The notes: generated from the sequence alone by a model not told the origin. Shown: positions 1 to 8,973, counted from the stretch's first letter. The stretch: 37,852 bases of DNA from Rhodobiaceae bacterium (GCA_018660505.1 JABJKE010000035.1:1-37852), one strand, 5' to 3'. Program-made: numbers and translations.

Positions 1-281
1 ATCTGTAAGATTTGTGGCTCAAGCGCCTCAAGGCGGTCTATGCCATATCCAATTTGGTCAAGCGCGCTTGAAATTTCCTTGTCGTTTAATTCAGCCGACC
101 AGAGGCCTGCACGGCTTCCCTGCCGCTCTGGCAGGTTCGATTTTGACCGACGATTTAGAAATGCCCTGCCACCTATGGCCTTTGCCTGTGTTGTAAAGTC
201 AGGCTCCATACCCACATCGACGCCCCTCGCTTCCAACAAGGCGATGATGGCTTTTTCTATGGCTTGAACCCGCGCGCTCAC
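1..281 (-). CDS. Hypothetical mobile-element protein, cut by the window edge
   Basis: An open frame on the minus strand runs from a GTG at 281 to the left edge with no stop, giving at least 93 residues. The GTG overlaps the TGA of the integrase remnant (278-280) in a GTGA arrangement, so the two look translationally coupled. The product begins VSARVQAIEKAIIALLEARG, is polar and predicted mainly helical, and shows no membrane segment or motif I recognise. Its position straight after an integrase fragment suggests a small gene of a phage or genomic island. The function is unknown. The frame could be fortuitous, but the stop/start overlap and the protein-like composition support it. Confidence 0.5.
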   Translation of the reverse strand, partial: MSARVQAIEKAIIALLEARGVDVGMEPDFTTQAKAIGGRAFLNRRSKSNLPERQGSRAGLWSAELNDKEISSALDQIGYGIDRLEALEPQILQ

Positions 282-622
282 AACTGGCCACCCGTTAAAA
301 ACTTCTCCCAATCATTCATTATTTCGCGCGTTCTATGGTGGATTGGATAGTCACCATAATCGCCAGCAATACCCGCCTCCTTGTGGCAAAGCGCATATTC
401 CAATTCTAATTTATTTTTGCCAGCCGAGCGCCCCCACGATTTTATAACGTGGCGCCACCCGTGATTGGACTGAAGCTTGCCAAAACTGGTTTTTTGCGTC
501 TGCTGCAACACAGCGGCTTGAGTTATGTGGCCGCTAGAGCATTTGTCAGAGGGGAAAACATAAAAGTTTGATGTGGGCAGCCCCCTGCCCACTTCGCGCG
601 CCATTTCAATAACCTCCGCCAA
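278..622 (-). pseudogene. Tyrosine recombinase (P4-type integrase), C-terminal remnant
   Basis: The product matches the C-terminal catalytic half of phage-type tyrosine recombinases. It has a YVFPS strand, then NHGWRH (the HxxR box), LCHKEAG (the second catalytic His) and GDYGDY, where the tyrosine nucleophile is expected, ending in the usual NDWEKFL tail helix. P4-type integrases are about 400 residues; here only about 114 remain. The arm-binding and core-binding domains and the first catalytic Arg are missing. The frame stays open upstream to about 760 but only a TTG is available as start, so this is probably a broken gene rather than an active enzyme. It is coupled to the partial gene at 1-281. 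It marks the edge of an old integrated element. Confidence 0.6.
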
Positions 623-726
623 GAGGTCAGTTATGGCTGTTCTGCATCGACCAACGCATAAAATGCGCAGAGCCTCACCGATTCGATTTTTAGGAAGGTT
701 TTTTGAATAGCGATTTATGCGTTTAC

Positions 727-750
727 ATGCTCGACGTAAATCGGCGACGA
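727..750 (-). repeat. 24-bp repeat of the DUF3604 gene 3' end (left copy)
   Basis: These 24 bases match 10032-10055 at 23 positions, in the same orientation (the one difference is g736 versus a10041). In the right copy the sequence encodes SSPIYVEH near the end of the DUF3604 protein. Here, read on the minus strand, it also reads SSPIYVEH, followed by VNA and a stop, but no DUF3604 gene lies in front of it. It is either a fossil of a lost DUF3604 gene or one side of an attachment-site duplication next to the integrase remnant. Confidence 0.6.
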
Positions 751-799
751 TAGGGCCGCATTAGGGTTCGCATATGGCTTGCTTAGTCCCTAAATTGCA

Positions 800-2848
800 T
801 CAATCTCTTAAATCTATCGCCGGATTGCGGTCAAAGAAGTTGCGCGGCTTCAGCACAATCTCATCCACCTTCGAAGGCATAACGGGCCAATCTTCGGCCA
901 TCGGCACATGGTGGAAACCCATGGTCGCCCAAGCCACGACGTCTTGGCCCGCTAAGCTCTCATTGTCCGAAATATATTCGGGTAGTCCCAACCATGGCGC
1001 CGATTGGTTGACCGGCAAACCCGAAGCAAAAATCTCATCGCGCTTATAACGCGTGACCCAAAGGTTTTTCTGTACCCAATAAGCCCGCTTAAAGGTCTCA
1101 TCCAAGGGCGATACCAAGGGCTTAATATTTGGCATCATCAATTGATAGCCCGTTGGATAGCCCATCGCGTTTTTGCGTTCGCCACTGGAAAACAATAAAA
1201 CGGCGGGGCGCTCGGCGCGCATATCGGTTTGCGCCATTTTCTCATCCAGCACTTTTTGCTCCCGAACGCTCCACAGACCCTGCCTTGGCACACCCCGGTT
1301 TTGCCTCGGCGCGATCAGGCGCAGGCGGCTGAAATCATTCTCTGGGCCATCAATATCGAAATCAATGCGATAGCTGAAAAAATGGTCGTGGTTGACGCCC
1401 AACCGATGCGGTGCGATGAGCGTGCCAGTTTTTGTGTCTTGCGCCGCCGTTGGGCTGTCTAGCGTTTCGGCCAATACGGCTTTGGTCGCATCCAAGCCCG
1501 TCGAGATGAGGCGAATGCGCAAGCGTCCGTCTTGGCCAAAAACATAATCTTGGAAATAATCATAATTGCCGATGGTCGCCACCATGCGCACCACAAGCTC
1601 GGTGGCCTTGCGCGACTGATGCGTCTCTAGGCCCGGAATACCCGCCAGCAAAGGCTCTGCATGGCGCCACGACGGATGGCCCGGGTCATATTCAAACACA
1701 CAAATGCGGTTTTCCGCCTCTGTCGGCGAACCGTCCGCCTCGTGCAAAGTGACGTTGAAATATTGCGCATGCGACGGGCAATCGGCCTGCTGCAATTGCG
1801 TCGCCATATTGCCAAAACCATATTCGCCCATATCAAAATAAGCGCGGTAAAACCAATTCGGGTCCGCGTCATGATACGGCACAAACATTTCCGACATCGC
1901 AATCTCATAGGCCACGGGGCGCAAGCCATCTGCCGTCATATGGCCGATGCGGTTTAACACCGTGCCTTGGCGCGCATCGAAACGCAGATGAAATTGCCAG
2001 CCTTGCCAATCGACACGGCTGCCACGCAATTTATAATTGACCCCCGTGGGCCGCGCACTGGTAACGGGGCGCAGCGCGGCGCGTGTTTCTAGCTTGTCGC
2101 GGCTAAACTCACCACTTGGCAGCGCGTGCGGCGGCGCTTTTTGGCCGTCGGTTGTGTCGATGATTTCGACAATTTTATCTTCGGTCAAATTATACAAAAA
2201 GCCCAAGCCTTCAATCGGGCGGGAGAATATATTGCTGCTGGGCAAAACCCCAAAGGCGCCCGTGCCAGCAATGTAAAAGCAATCGAGGCGCACCAAACGA
2301 TGGTTTTGCACATCTACTTTATCGGCAAAAAACCGACCAATCGTGCGCGGCAAGCAAATGCCCTGCCCCGCCTCGACGCCGCGTTTTTCCAGCGCCGCCA
2401 AAACCGTCGGGTCTTCCATCATCTTCACAACCAGCGGCTCCAATTCGCCCGTGTTCGACAACATCGGTTGCCCGCCGCGCATGGGTTGGTTGGAGACAAT
2501 CGCTTCCGCCGTTAAATCAAGCTGCGCCAAACGCGGTTTTCCGTCGGCCAAAAAAGTCACCTCGGCGCCGCGCTGGGCCTTTTCGCCGTCGCGCCAAGCG
2601 AGCGCGCGCGCCTTATCGGGCTGCCTTAAACTGATGCGGGCGAACATAATATTCTCGCCATGCACTTGCTGGATGAGCTTTGCGGCCAGCTGATATTCGC
2701 TGGCGCTCAAACCGTCCCAAGGCGATGGCACCAGCGGCGCCTGCGAAGAAGCGGACTGGTTTTCTTCAACCCAAAGGTTCAACCCCCAAGCAAAAAAAGC
2801 GATGAAGGCAATGGTAATCGGCAAAGCAAGTTTGGTAAGTACACGCAT
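800..2848 (-). CDS. Copper-containing primary amine oxidase (TPQ), membrane-anchored
   Basis: This enzyme oxidatively deaminates primary amines to aldehyde, ammonia and hydrogen peroxide using copper and a self-made topaquinone (TPQ). Family hallmarks are all visible in the 682-residue product: the TPQ motif TIGNYD with the modified Tyr near residue 429; AYFDMGEYG with the catalytic-base Asp near 339; copper ligands in NHDHFF (His 487 and 489) and GFHHVP (His about 647); a Cys pair around 357-383; and the C-terminal NFFDRNPAIDLR. An N-terminal hydrophobic stretch (about residues 5-27) is a signal anchor, so the enzyme should face the periplasm. The start at 2848 is chosen because GGGAG lies 8 bases upstream; a longer frame to 2911 lacks this. 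The gene stands alone, divergent from the DUF262 gene. The substrate is not predictable. Confidence 0.93.
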   Translation of the reverse strand: MRVLTKLALPITIAFIAFFAWGLNLWVEENQSASSQAPLVPSPWDGLSASEYQLAAKLIQQVHGENIMFARISLRQPDKARALAWRDGEKAQRGAEVTFLADGKPRLAQLDLTAEAIVSNQPMRGGQPMLSNTGELEPLVVKMMEDPTVLAALEKRGVEAGQGICLPRTIGRFFADKVDVQNHRLVRLDCFYIAGTGAFGVLPSSNIFSRPIEGLGFLYNLTEDKIVEIIDTTDGQKAPPHALPSGEFSRDKLETRAALRPVTSARPTGVNYKLRGSRVDWQGWQFHLRFDARQGTVLNRIGHMTADGLRPVAYEIAMSEMFVPYHDADPNWFYRAYFDMGEYGFGNMATQLQQADCPSHAQYFNVTLHEADGSPTEAENRICVFEYDPGHPSWRHAEPLLAGIPGLETHQSRKATELVVRMVATIGNYDYFQDYVFGQDGRLRIRLISTGLDATKAVLAETLDSPTAAQDTKTGTLIAPHRLGVNHDHFFSYRIDFDIDGPENDFSRLRLIAPRQNRGVPRQGLWSVREQKVLDEKMAQTDMRAERPAVLLFSSGERKNAMGYPTGYQLMMPNIKPLVSPLDETFKRAYWVQKNLWVTRYKRDEIFASGLPVNQSAPWLGLPEYISDNESLAGQDVVAWATMGFHHVPMAEDWPVMPSKVDEIVLKPRNFFDRNPAIDLRD

Positions 2849-3001
2849 GATAATCTCCCTAGGCCACACTCTAGCCAAGGAGGTTGAAAAAAGGCAAGGG
2901 CGATAGGGCATTAGTTTGAGCCGACAAAGCTTACCAACACATTCTGCTGCATGAATAGGCTGGATGTGCTACGAAAAATAAAAAAGTTAGGAATCCAAAA
3001 C

Positions 3002-4837
3002 ATGGCACGTCTAGAAAACAACAAATACACAATAGAAGAAGCCTTCAGAGAATGTTTCTATATTGTCCCCGATTATCAGCGTGAATATGTCTGGACAGAA
3101 AAACAAATTACCCAATTACTTGAAGATATTGACGAGCAAATGGATAGAAGCTCATCCGAGTATTTCATAGGAAACATACTCGTTTCTTCTCAGGCTGGTG
3201 AAAGAAACCACTATGAGGTGATAGACGGGCAACAACGCCTAACCACCACGTTTCTAATCTTGTGTGTGTTACAAACTCTATTCAAAAATATGGAACAAGG
3301 GCATACAATCAATGGCCTAATTGCAACCAGCTATACTGCCCAGAATGGTGAAACCAAAACCAATCGCGAGCTAGAACCAAGGTACGAAAATTCTGACGAA
3401 GTCATCAAGAAAATCGTTGAGGCCAAAGACGACCCACAGACCGTTCGAGCGCTCATTCAAAGCTCTGGCATCCCAATTTATGGGTCTGTTGAAAACTTAT
3501 TGAATGCCTACGATGTCATATATCGCTTCTTAAATAACAATTATGAAAATGAATCCAAGCTGATAAAATATTGGGGGCATCTGGCCAATAACGTGGTGTT
3601 TATCCAAATATCGGCCGATATAAGTAGCGTCCTTAAAATCTTCGAAACGATTAACGAGCGTGGTGTGGGTCTAAACCCTATGGATTTGCTCAAAAACCTA
3701 TTGTTTACAGAGGTAGAACCAGAAGACTTCTCAAGACTCAAAGGTGAATGGAAAAACATTACTCGTCCGCTTGAAAAGCACAAAGAAAAGCCTTTACGTT
3801 TTCTGCGTTATTTTCTGATGGCCAATTACGACGTCAAAAATGAACGAAAAGACTCAGTTGTGCGTGAAGATGAGATTTATGACTGGATTTCAAAGAAAGA
3901 AAATGCGGCCCGTACAGGTTATCGCGAAGACCCTTTCGAATTCATCCGTAAGATTAAGCGCAACGTAACAAGCTACATTGATTTTAAGGATGGTTTGGGT
4001 AACGACGGCAAAGCTAGTTTAGCCATGAACTCCCTTAAAAGGCTTACGGGTGCTGGGTTTAGCCTGCACTACATATTGCTTTTAGCTGCAGCGGGCTTGC
4101 CGAAATCCCTTTTTGATCAATTTGTAGCCCAACTCGAAAGTTTCTTATTCTTTTTTATTTTCACCAAGAGTCCAACCAAAGAGCTTGAGCGTAATTTCTC
4201 GCTTTGGGCAGATAAAATTCGTGATATCGCCAAACTCAACACCCCAGAAAAGCAACAGGAAAGCCTCAATAAGTTTATTTCTGAACACTTTGCAAAGAGA
4301 ATGGAAGATAAGCAGACAGAACTCGAAGACGCACTCAACCGATTGACCCTGCACTCGATGCAGCAATATCGCATTCACTACTTGCTCGCCCGTTTAACGC
4401 AGCATGTCGATATGGCATACCGCGGAGAAAAAGTTAGAGAGAACCTTGATATATATTTCAAATTAGAGATTGAGCATATTTTGCCAAATAACCCTAAAGA
4501 TGATCTACGAAATGCATGGGAGCAGGAGCAACCAAGTCTGAATTACGACGATTACAAAAATTTTCTTGGCAACCTAACTTTGCTCGAAAAACCTATCAAC
4601 ATTGTCGCGGGGAACAACTTTTATAAAGACAAAATGCCGGAATATAAAAAAAGCGGAAACTACTTAACAAGAAGCCTATCAGGCCTTGTGGATGTTGGAA
4701 AAAACACAACCACTTCTCGCATAAACCAAAAGTTGTCAGCTTCTGACACCTGGCAAGCTCAGGACATTAAAAATCGCCAGCAGCAATTAATTGATTTAGC
4801 TTTCGAGATATGGAAGACCACTGAAATCAGCTCATAA
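3002..4837 (+). CDS. DUF262/DUF1524 protein, GmrSD-like restriction nuclease candidate
   Basis: Single-chain protein of 611 residues with the two domains of the GmrSD family of modification-dependent (type IV) restriction enzymes. The N-terminal DUF262 (ParB/Srx-like, GmrS) shows VPDYQREYVW (about 22-31) and DGQQRLTT (about 75-82). The C-terminal DUF1524 is a His-Me/HNH-type nuclease with EIEHILPNN near residue 490, LGNLTLL, and the trailing N...F..K...Y signature. Family members cut modified phage DNA, driven by nucleotide binding; whether this one does is inferred. The start at 3002 has AGGA 8 bases upstream; an earlier ATG at 2951 has no ribosome site. The gene is clearly more AT-rich than its neighbours and has no methyltransferase partner, which fits a transferred defence gene. 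Confidence 0.85.
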   Translation: MARLENNKYTIEEAFRECFYIVPDYQREYVWTEKQITQLLEDIDEQMDRSSSEYFIGNILVSSQAGERNHYEVIDGQQRLTTTFLILCVLQTLFKNMEQGHTINGLIATSYTAQNGETKTNRELEPRYENSDEVIKKIVEAKDDPQTVRALIQSSGIPIYGSVENLLNAYDVIYRFLNNNYENESKLIKYWGHLANNVVFIQISADISSVLKIFETINERGVGLNPMDLLKNLLFTEVEPEDFSRLKGEWKNITRPLEKHKEKPLRFLRYFLMANYDVKNERKDSVVREDEIYDWISKKENAARTGYREDPFEFIRKIKRNVTSYIDFKDGLGNDGKASLAMNSLKRLTGAGFSLHYILLLAAAGLPKSLFDQFVAQLESFLFFFIFTKSPTKELERNFSLWADKIRDIAKLNTPEKQQESLNKFISEHFAKRMEDKQTELEDALNRLTLHSMQQYRIHYLLARLTQHVDMAYRGEKVRENLDIYFKLEIEHILPNNPKDDLRNAWEQEQPSLNYDDYKNFLGNLTLLEKPINIVAGNNFYKDKMPEYKKSGNYLTRSLSGLVDVGKNTTTSRINQKLSASDTWQAQDIKNRQQQLIDLAFEIWKTTEISS

Positions 4838-5011
4838 TTTGACCTGTTGAAGTGTGAGCTAAGCTGCTGCCGTGACCCTGCATACCGACATGGCCATTGG
4901 GTTCGACCGTCAACAAACAAACTTGCGCCACCCTCCCCCTTGTTCTCCTATGCGCGAATGGATATATGTTGAGCCATACAAGTTTCTCAGAACCATTAGA
5001 AAGAAAATCCC
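4838..5011. other. Intergenic region, AT-rich island edge
   Basis: This holds the end of the AT-rich DUF262 island and the upstream region of the nitroreductase gene. I see no convincing terminator or operator. A minus-strand open frame covers much of it but resembles nothing I know and lacks a ribosome site. Confidence 0.4.
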
Positions 5012-5644
5012 ATGAACCTTGTCGAACAATTGAACTGGCGCTATGCCACCAAAAAAATGGACGCTGCCAAGCCAGTGCCACAAGCCAAAGTCGACACGAT
5101 TATCGAGGCCGTGCGCCTATCGCCAACCTCTAGCGGCACCCAGCCTTTTGAGCTTATCGTCGTCACCAATCCTGAGGTTCGCAGCAAAATTTGTGCCGCC
5201 GCCTCCAATCAAGAGCAAATCAACGATGGCTCGCACCTGCTGGTTTTCGCGGCATGGGATAATTACACCGACCAACGCATCGACGATGTGACGGCGCTGA
5301 TGACCCAAGAGCGCGGCGAGATTGAGATGATGAACGCCTATTATGACAACCTCAAATCCGCCTATGTGCCGCGCGACGCTGAGGTGAATTATGCCCACGC
5401 CGCCCGCCAAGCCTATATCGCGCTGGGCATCGCTATGGTTGCCGCCGCCGAACAACAAGTCGATAGCACGCCCATGGAAGGGTTTGACCCAGAGGCCGTC
5501 GACGAAATTTTGGGGCTGAAAGCACGCGGTCTGCGCTCGGTCGTCTTGCTGCCGCTCGGCTATCGGGACCCGACGGGGGATTGGCTGCTGCCGATGAAAA
5601 AAGTCCGCAAGTCGCAAGACACTTTGGTATCGCTGGTTGACTAA
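5012..5644 (+). CDS. NfsB-like NAD(P)H-dependent nitroreductase
   Basis: FMN-dependent oxidoreductase of the nitroreductase superfamily, 210 residues, close to the usual 217 of NfsB/FRase I enzymes. The N-terminus (NLVEQLNWRYATKKMD) carries the RYATKKFD-like FMN phosphate-binding arm, and SPTSSGTQPF is the second flavin-contact loop. VLLPLGYRDPTGDWL near the C-terminus is the conserved family closing segment. Such enzymes reduce nitroaromatics, quinones or flavins in the cytoplasm using NAD(P)H; the physiological substrate is unknown. The start is the first ATG, with only a weak purine-rich site upstream. It converges with a second, unrelated nitroreductase across a strong shared terminator. 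Confidence 0.88.
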   Translation: MNLVEQLNWRYATKKMDAAKPVPQAKVDTIIEAVRLSPTSSGTQPFELIVVTNPEVRSKICAAASNQEQINDGSHLLVFAAWDNYTDQRIDDVTALMTQERGEIEMMNAYYDNLKSAYVPRDAEVNYAHAARQAYIALGIAMVAAAEQQVDSTPMEGFDPEAVDEILGLKARGLRSVVLLPLGYRDPTGDWLLPMKKVRKSQDTLVSLVD

Positions 5645-5667
5645 ACCAACGGCTCATTAAAAATAAA

Positions 5668-5700
5668 GGCGGCGTGGGAAATTACCCACGCCGCCTTTTT
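5668..5700. terminator. Strong bidirectional intrinsic terminator
   Basis: A perfect 11-bp stem (GGCGGCGTGGG at 5668-5678 with CCCACGCCGCC at 5685-5695) closes a 6-base AAATTA loop and is followed by TTTTT. On the other strand the stem is followed by T-rich sequence too. It lies between two convergent nitroreductase genes and can serve both. Confidence 0.92.
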
Positions 5701-5721
5701 ACGTCTTTCGATGGGCAAGCC

Positions 5722-6399
5722 CTAGTCGTCGAAGCCCAAAAACGTGGTCGCCTCGGCAACGGTTTTGCGCTCTGACACCACGGCATTGGCCGGAAAACTT
5801 TCATCCGGCCAGCCGATGGCAACGGCTTTCATAATCACTTGATCTTCGGCAATGCCGGCATGTTCGCGCACCACCGGGGATTGCATAATGCCTTGGCTAT
5901 TGATAACCGCGCCGAGGCCACGCGACCAAGCCGCATTGACCAAAGCCGTGGTCACCGCGCCGCAATCGAACGACGTGTCATCGCTGCCCGCCAGCTCGCG
6001 GTCATAGGTTACAATCACGCAAACCGGGGCGTCGAATTGGCGAAAGCCGCGCAATACCCAGTCGAGACGTGCTTCTTTATCTTCGCGCGCAATGCCCATG
6101 GCCGAGAATAATTGTTTGGCCACGCCCACTTGGCGGTCGCGGTGTTGGCCTTCAAAAGCCTCGCCCGTGCGAAACTCGCGCGAGTGCGGCACGCCCGCCA
6201 TATTGCGCTCCGTATTGCCCGCACGGATACGGTCGAGCGGCTCGCCGGTCAGCACACAGAAGTTCCATGGCTGCGTGTTCATCGACGATGGCGACCGCAT
6301 GGCAAGCGCCAAGATTTCTTCGATGAGCGTTTTTGGAACCGGCTCTGGCTTATAACCCCGAATGCTTCGGCGGCCTTGGATTACATCGTCAAATTGCAT
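5722..6399 (-). CDS. Nitroreductase family protein (PnbA-like)
   Basis: FMN-binding nitroreductase-fold protein of 225 residues. GRRSIRGYKPEPVPKTLIEEIL gives the Arg-rich FMN arm, SPSSMNTQPWNFCVLTG the second flavin loop, and DCGAVTTALVNAAWSRGLGAV the dimer helix seen in PnbA/YdjA-like members, ending with VAIGWPDESFPAN. The reaction is likely NAD(P)H-dependent reduction of an unsaturated or nitro compound; the substrate is unknown. The start at 6399 is preferred because GAGG lies 6 bases upstream; an ATG four codons earlier (6411) lacks a site. It belongs to a different subfamily from the NfsB-like gene it faces. Confidence 0.87.
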   Translation of the reverse strand: MQFDDVIQGRRSIRGYKPEPVPKTLIEEILALAMRSPSSMNTQPWNFCVLTGEPLDRIRAGNTERNMAGVPHSREFRTGEAFEGQHRDRQVGVAKQLFSAMGIAREDKEARLDWVLRGFRQFDAPVCVIVTYDRELAGSDDTSFDCGAVTTALVNAAWSRGLGAVINSQGIMQSPVVREHAGIAEDQVIMKAVAIGWPDESFPANAVVSERKTVAEATTFLGFDD

Positions 6400-6521
6400 G
6401 GAATGCCTCATCTCTATAAATTGATTTATCTCTGCCCCCAGTTCTATCGCTGGTTAGCCAGAAGTTCCAGCGGTTTCGCGCAAATCTTGCCTTGCAGATA
6501 AAAACAAAGTTACAATCCAGC

Positions 6522-7634
6522 ATGAGATTTTTGAAAACAACCCTTCTCGCACTGGTCCTTGTCGCCATTCTCGGCGGCGGGCTTGTGGCCCTTGTTGGCT
6601 ATCGCTTGAGCGCCGCCACTTCGGCCGAGACCGATGCGAAACTGCAAAACTCGCAAAATGTGCAGCATGGCAAAGTGCAAAACATTGAGCCCGCGGCCAG
6701 CTATTCATTCAGCTGGAAGAGCCTCGCCGATGCTTTTGCCGAGCACCCCAATACGGAGCCGCTCGACGCCCTGCCCGTCGTTCCCATTGCCGCCGAACGA
6801 TTGAGCCAACGCCCGGCCCCCGGCTTGCGCTATGCGTGGCTTGGCCATTCCACAGTTTTGCTCGAGGTAGATGGTCTACGCGTGCTGACCGACCCGGTGT
6901 TTTCAGAGCGTGCCTCGCCGTTTTCCTTCGCGGGGCCCAAGCGCTTTCATCCGTCGCCGCTGGCTTTGGCAGATGCGCGAAATATCGATGCCGTGGTCAT
7001 CTCGCATAATCATTACGACCATATGGATAAAGCCAGTTTGCAGCATTTGGCGGCCCAAGGGGCGCATATTTTTGTGCCGCTTGGCAATAGACCGCAATTG
7101 TTAACATGGGGCGTGCCAGCCGCGCAGGCGCATGAGTTGGACTGGGGACAAAGCTTGCGCCTTGGCGACATCGACATTATCGCGACGCCCGCGCGGCATT
7201 ACTCGAGCCGCGGCATGTTCGATTTTCTAGAAACCATGTGGGCGTCTTGGGTTATTGCCGGCCCCAAGCACCGCGTGTATTTCTCGGGCGACACGGGCTA
7301 TGGCAAAAGCTTCCGCCAGATTGGCCAGCAATTCGGGCCGTTTGATTTAACGGTGATGAAAATCGGCGCTTATGGCCCCGGCCAATTCTGGAACGACATT
7401 CACATGCCACCCGAGCAAACCGTGCAAGCGCATAAAGACTTAGGCGGCAAGCTGATGTTACCGACCCATTGGGGCACGTTTAACCTTGCCTATCATCCGT
7501 GGAAAGAGCCCATCGAGCGCACCCAACGGGCCGCGAAAGCACATGACGTGCGCCTCACCACCCCCAAGCTCGGCGCTTTCCTCTCGGTGCAAAACCCAGC
7601 CCCGCAACCCAATTGGTGGGCGGAGCTGGAGTAA
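6522..7634 (+). CDS. Membrane-anchored MBL-fold hydrolase, NAPE-PLD-like
   Basis: Zinc-dependent metallo-beta-lactamase-fold hydrolase of the NAPE-phospholipase D / UlaG-like group, 370 residues. An N-terminal hydrophobic helix (about residues 4-27) anchors or exports it. Then follow LGHSTVLLEVDGLRVLTDPVFSERA, the metal motif HNHYDH (about 162-167), ARHYSSRG, FSGDTGYG and THWGTF, which supply the remaining His/Asp ligands. The PVFSERASPFSFAGPKR stretch is typical of the NAPE-PLD branch, so a phospholipid or N-acyl lipid substrate is plausible but unproven. The ATG at 6522 is chosen; an upstream in-frame TTG at 6492 would bury the signal helix. No strong ribosome site is visible. Confidence 0.88.
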   Translation: MRFLKTTLLALVLVAILGGGLVALVGYRLSAATSAETDAKLQNSQNVQHGKVQNIEPAASYSFSWKSLADAFAEHPNTEPLDALPVVPIAAERLSQRPAPGLRYAWLGHSTVLLEVDGLRVLTDPVFSERASPFSFAGPKRFHPSPLALADARNIDAVVISHNHYDHMDKASLQHLAAQGAHIFVPLGNRPQLLTWGVPAAQAHELDWGQSLRLGDIDIIATPARHYSSRGMFDFLETMWASWVIAGPKHRVYFSGDTGYGKSFRQIGQQFGPFDLTVMKIGAYGPGQFWNDIHMPPEQTVQAHKDLGGKLMLPTHWGTFNLAYHPWKEPIERTQRAAKAHDVRLTTPKLGAFLSVQNPAPQPNWWAELE

Positions 7635-7647
7635 AGCGAAAAGACTT

Positions 7648-8973
7648 TTAAACGTCGGAGCCAGATTGCTTTGGCAGGAATAATAAAGCCACAGCGCCCA
7701 TGAAAGAGCCCAAGGCCATAATGGGCGACACCACATAGAGGCTCATGCCAGCGGCGAACAACAGCCCGCCTGCCCATGGGCCAACGACCGCGCCGCCGCG
7801 ACCTGTGCCCAGCACCACGCCGACACCAGAGCCTAAAACGGCTGGCGGGAACGCATAGGCAAACAACCCAAAGGCACCGCCAATAACCGCAAAGAGGAAG
7901 AAGCCAGCCAATGTGCCAGCAATCAACATCATGGTTAATGTGCCGGTAAAGAAGGGGAAAGCCGCCACGGATATCGCACTGCCCATCAGGCAGAAAATCA
8001 TCAGATGTTTCAGGTTAATCACCCGCGAAGCGACCGCCATGGCAATCGACCCGGTCAGGCCGCCAATGCTAATCATGCCCAAGACGCGCGTGCCTTCCAC
8101 AGCCGTATAACCAATATCGGTCACCGCGGCAGGCATCCATTTCACGAAATAATAATAGGTCAGAATATTGCCCAAATAGCAGATCATCATAATAATGGTG
8201 ATGCGACGCGTGTCGCCTTCGAACAAGCGCATGGGAGAAATTTTCTCTTCCGTATCAGCCGCCGGCGCACTGGCATCGAAACCTTCGTCATGGCCCAATT
8301 GCGCCAGCGTCTTGCCGAGTTTTTCTTCAAAACCCTCTGGCCGACGCCGCTCAAGGAAGCCGATGGATTCGGGCACTAAAAACAAAACAACCGGAATAAA
8401 GGCAAAACTAATCCAAGCGCCGAAAGTGAAAATCGAGCGCCAATCGCCGCCCTCTAGCAACATGCCGGAGAACTGACTGGCCAAATAAATGCCAAATGTA
8501 TAGCCGCCAGCCACCATAATCACGGTCAAGCTGCGGTTTTTCGCATTACTATATTCAGACGAAAGCGCCGTGGCCGAAGCCATCATGCCGCCAATGCCAA
8601 GCCCGGTAAATACCCGCGAGGCCGCCAAAGTTTCCATATTAAACGCATAGCCCGAACCCGCCATGCCCACGGTGATGATGATGAGGCACAAGAGAAACAC
8701 CAGACGGCGCCCATAAAGATCGGTCAGCGTGCCGATGAAAATCAGGCCAATGGCCATGCCAATGAATTCGAGCGGCAGGAGAAAGCCCAGCTCGGCTTTG
8801 GTGAGCCCCCATTCTTGCGTAATGCCCGCGCCAGCCAGCGATATCGACATAACGTCATAGCCATCGAGAGCCATGGCAAGAATGCAAATAACCACGACCA
8901 ACCACTGACGCCAAACCATTGGCGCTGCATCCAGAATTTCAATTGGACGTCTTTTTTCACCTGTACTGCTCAT
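7648..8973 (-). CDS. MFS transporter, aromatic acid:H+ symporter type
   Basis: Major facilitator superfamily permease, 441 residues with about 12 hydrophobic segments. LDGYDVMSISLAGAGI in helix 1 is the DGxD signature of the aromatic acid:H+ symporter family (PcaK, BenK), and GTLTDLYGRRLVFLL is the MFS loop 2-3 motif. A cytoplasmic loop around residues 210-260 is polar (LERRRPEGFEEKLGKTLAQLG). It probably imports an aromatic or other small organic acid with protons. A clear ribosome site (AGGGGAG) precedes the ATG. It is the last gene of a minus-strand run with the CoA lyase and the DUF3604 gene, which suggests, without proof, that transported substrate is degraded via a CoA ester. Confidence 0.9.
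   Translation of the reverse strand: MSSTGEKRRPIEILDAAPMVWRQWLVVVICILAMALDGYDVMSISLAGAGITQEWGLTKAELGFLLPLEFIGMAIGLIFIGTLTDLYGRRLVFLLCLIIITVGMAGSGYAFNMETLAASRVFTGLGIGGMMASATALSSEYSNAKNRSLTVIMVAGGYTFGIYLASQFSGMLLEGGDWRSIFTFGAWISFAFIPVVLFLVPESIGFLERRRPEGFEEKLGKTLAQLGHDEGFDASAPAADTEEKISPMRLFEGDTRRITIIMMICYLGNILTYYYFVKWMPAAVTDIGYTAVEGTRVLGMISIGGLTGSIAMAVASRVINLKHLMIFCLMGSAISVAAFPFFTGTLTMMLIAGTLAGFFLFAVIGGAFGLFAYAFPPAVLGSGVGVVLGTGRGGAVVGPWAGGLLFAAGMSLYVVSPIMALGSFMGAVALLFLPKQSGSDV

Noticed and set aside
4827-5081. Minus-strand frame of 84 residues across the intergenic region before the NfsB-like gene
   Set aside because: No ribosome site, no recognisable motif, and it overlaps both neighbouring genes.
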